A DNA stretch of 5,442 nucleotides from Chitinophagales bacterium. Lineage in GTDB: Bacteria; Bacteroidota; Bacteroidia; Chitinophagales; UBA2359. Location of the stretch: assembly GCA_020629335.1 (NCBI GenBank), contig JAHDDN010000393.1:1-5442 (forward strand). The letters run 5' to 3'. A program made the translations under genes and the position numbers. The notes under the pieces are model-generated. The model was not told the DNA's origin. It made no database searches and saw only the letters and a list, made by a program, of their open reading frames with translations. Of this stretch, positions 4,032 to 5,442 are shown in pieces (the first letter of the stretch is position 1; the number at the start of each line of letters is the position of its first letter).

Positions 4032-4035
4032 GCTT

Positions 4036-4347
4036 ATGAAAACCTATACATTTGATGAAGTCAAAGATAAATATCTTGGTAAGAAGGGAACAGAAAAAAG
4101 AGAAAAATACGAATATGAATTGAGATTAGAATTAATTGGTCAGGCAATAAAAAGAGCGAGAAAAGAACGAAATTTAACTCAATCCCAATTGGGAGAATTA
4201 GTAGGGGTTCAAAAAGCCCAAATATCCAAAATTGAAAATAATTTAACAGATGCACGTTTTGAGACGATACTGAAAGTTTTTAAAGCCCTTAATGCAAAAA
4301 TTAACTTCACAGTAGAATTAATGGACTTCAATTTGGAGTTAACTTAA
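4036..4347 (+). CDS. higA: HigA-like antitoxin, XRE-family helix-turn-helix protein
   Basis: A 103-residue DNA-binding antitoxin that should neutralise the toxin encoded directly upstream and repress the shared promoter. An N-terminal segment (MKTYTFDEVKDKYLGKKGTEKREKYEYEL, about 1-30) is typical of this antitoxin subfamily and probably contacts the toxin. The HTH_3 domain spans about 34-88, with LTQSQLGELVGVQKAQISKIENN as the helix-turn-helix. The tail KINFTVELMDFNLELT probably adds a beta strand. The ATG at 4036 is preferred over an in-frame TTG at 4015, which would overlap the toxin by 17 bases, because relatives as I recall them start at MKTYT. The gene ends 21 bases from the convergent membrane-protein gene. 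Autorepression through the dyad at 3649-3666 is inferred. Confidence 0.9.
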   Translation: MKTYTFDEVKDKYLGKKGTEKREKYEYELRLELIGQAIKRARKERNLTQSQLGELVGVQKAQISKIENNLTDARFETILKVFKALNAKINFTVELMDFNLELT

Positions 4348-4368
4348 TCAATATTTGTTATAAGAGTT

Positions 4369-5214
4369 TTAGTCTCTATCTCCATATAAATAATCAATAC
4401 TATACAAATTCACCACTTTTAGTAGAATTCGGAGGAAGACAAAAACTTGTCCTAAGATTAATAATATCCAAACATTGGCGATGCCCGATGAGCGTAATAA
4501 GTAATATAAGTAAGCAGATAAGCCTAAAGTCAGGAGATTGATCAAGTAAAGAGGAAGCGTTAAATAGATGCGTCGGAAGACCATTTTTAAGGCGGCTGAA
4601 GTGGCGCTAAGAATAGAACCTTTGCTTTGATTTGCTATATGAATTTTGATATAATCTTGTAACATAAACAAGAAGGTGGCGAAGAATAAATAAATAGGTG
4701 CTACGACTTGAAAAGCTCTGACCCAATCCTCATCGGTATTTAATCCGAAAGGAGAGAGGCCACCAGAAAGGAATTGGAAGCCTTGGAATACCAAGAAGAA
4801 TAAGCTTGCCTGTAAAGCCAAAAAGAATAAAGTCAAGATAAATAATTTGCCAAAATACTGTCCGCAGCCTGCCCAAAAATGTCCCTTTTCTTTTTTTGCG
4901 ATTGTTTTTATAATACCGCCTGTGAGGAAAATAGAAAAGACTAAAAATACCAAAACCAATACAAAAGATTGATTCAAAATAGTGGATAAGCCGACTCCAT
5001 ATTCATTCATAAAATCGGTCAGGAAAGTGAAGTCAAAATCTCCTAAACTCTCATTTAAAGTTAAGGAATAACCGACGGTATTTTCTAAATATCCCTTCAA
5101 AGGATAAGCCGCTACGATGGCAAATAAAAGATTTGCCATATAGTAGATAATACTCAATTGAATATTGCTTAAAGCATTTAGCCAGCCCCGTATATATGCC
5201 GTGAATATAGCCAT
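4369..5214 (-). CDS. Six-helix inner membrane protein of unknown function
   Basis: A 281-residue hydrophobic protein I cannot assign to a named family. Likely membrane segments are at about 20-40, 83-105, 122-147, 168-187, 216-239 and 246-268, with no signal peptide. A polar loop at 41-80 is rich in acidic residues and likely faces outward. Basic stretches KTIAKKEK (103-110) and LKMVFRRIY (209-217) suggest cytoplasmic loops. The segment LQDYIKIHIANQSKGSILSATSAALKMVFRR (185-215) is amphipathic and resembles the coupling region of permease-like proteins, but no ABC or transporter motif is evident. Its ATG overlaps the stop codon of the upstream peptidase-like gene (TAATG), so the two are probably translationally coupled and the protein may work with that enzyme at the membrane. 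Confidence 0.8.
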   Translation of the reverse strand: MAIFTAYIRGWLNALSNIQLSIIYYMANLLFAIVAAYPLKGYLENTVGYSLTLNESLGDFDFTFLTDFMNEYGVGLSTILNQSFVLVLVFLVFSIFLTGGIIKTIAKKEKGHFWAGCGQYFGKLFILTLFFLALQASLFFLVFQGFQFLSGGLSPFGLNTDEDWVRAFQVVAPIYLFFATFLFMLQDYIKIHIANQSKGSILSATSAALKMVFRRIYLTLPLYLINLLTLGLSAYLYYLLRSSGIANVWILLILGQVFVFLRILLKVVNLYSIDYLYGDRD

Positions 5215-5442
5215 TAGACGAGTGCGCTTATACTTTGTAAAATATTCTGGACACCTACCATAAACTGATAAAAATATTTGCGGATGCCTTTTCTTTGTAC
5301 CTCAACTGTCAGGCTATTATTGATGAAGTTTTTGTCTATATTGATTTTGCGTTGAGGATCAACTTCTGCACTCACTATTTTATTAGGAGAAATATAGCTA
5401 AACTCATGGCTTCTTGCTTTGCCATCCCATTTTTCTAATTGG
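5214..5442 (-). CDS. C-terminal fragment of a protein resembling M1-family metallopeptidases
   Basis: The minus strand is open from the right edge (first whole codon at 5441-5439) to a TAA at 5216-5214, giving 75 residues. The fragment reads WDGKARSHEF, then KIVSAEVDPQRKINIDKNFINNSLTVE, and ends YQFMVGVQNILQSISALV. The WDGK...VSAEVDP...D.N..NNS pattern is what I recall from the C-terminal region of bacterial M1 (gluzincin) aminopeptidase-like proteins. Their zinc site (HEXXH) would lie outside this window, so activity cannot be judged. The stop overlaps the start of the membrane protein by one base, indicating an operon. This is a moderate-confidence recognition from a short fragment. Confidence 0.6.
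   Translation of the reverse strand, partial: QLEKWDGKARSHEFSYISPNKIVSAEVDPQRKINIDKNFINNSLTVEVQRKGIRKYFYQFMVGVQNILQSISALV

Noticed and set aside
4015..4035. Alternative TTG start for the antitoxin, seven codons upstream
   Set aside because: It would overlap the toxin end, whereas the ATG at 4036 gives the family-typical MKTYT start with a four-base gap.
4061..4255. Minus-strand 64-codon open frame
   Set aside because: Shadow of the antitoxin gene on the opposite strand.

Overview
The window looks like chromosomal DNA of a Bacteroidota bacterium. The evidence is low G+C coding sequence, an ECF sigma factor of the type common in that phylum, promoter boxes of the Bacteroidota form (TTTG / TAnnTTTG), a signal peptide ending in AYTQ, an FA2H-type fatty acid hydroxylase, and intergenic repeat families I associate with this phylum. 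Saprospiria or a related class is possible, but I cannot fix a genus.

Layout. On the left, on the minus strand, lies an ECF sigma-70 factor (111-659, TTG start), followed by the first 18 codons of a downstream gene (1-54). A palindromic repeat sits directly after the sigma stop codon. Positions 660-1581 hold no convincing gene but are packed with secondary structure: tandem AACGTT motifs, a ~180-nt fold-back (755-935), a near-perfect hairpin (1003-1075), a structured element on the minus strand (1074-1208), a 13-bp inverted repeat (1218-1291) and a GATCCC/GGGATGACA repeat (1298-1332). Two plus-strand genes follow: an orphan secreted protein (1582-2196) and a di-iron fatty acid hydroxylase (2256-2885), ended by a long hairpin (2910-2986). 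Positions 2987-3645 are again gene-free and carry a second, oppositely oriented copy of the same set of modules. A HigBA-type toxin-antitoxin pair (3693-4347) comes next, with a recognisable promoter and a dyad placed between its boxes. Convergent to it is a minus-strand operon: the C-terminus of a protein resembling M1-family metallopeptidases (5214-5442), overlapping by one base a six-helix membrane protein (4369-5214).

How it fits together. The sigma factor and its truncated neighbour probably form a regulatory pair. The hydroxylase probably modifies membrane lipids, perhaps sphingolipid acyl chains. The toxin-antitoxin pair is a self-contained autoregulated unit whose A+T-rich sequence suggests transfer. 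The peptidase and membrane protein are probably translated together. The orphan secreted gene has no functional link I can see.

The most interesting signal is non-coding. Two ~136-nt elements (1074-1208 minus, 3339-3475 plus) share conserved ends and helices in which both partners of a pair have changed (C-G to T-A; A-T to C-G). This points to selection on structure. Each is preceded, in its own orientation, by the same GATCCC/GGGATGACA module. I recall similar sequence ends from other Bacteroidota intergenic regions, so the family may not be new, but I know of no assigned function.
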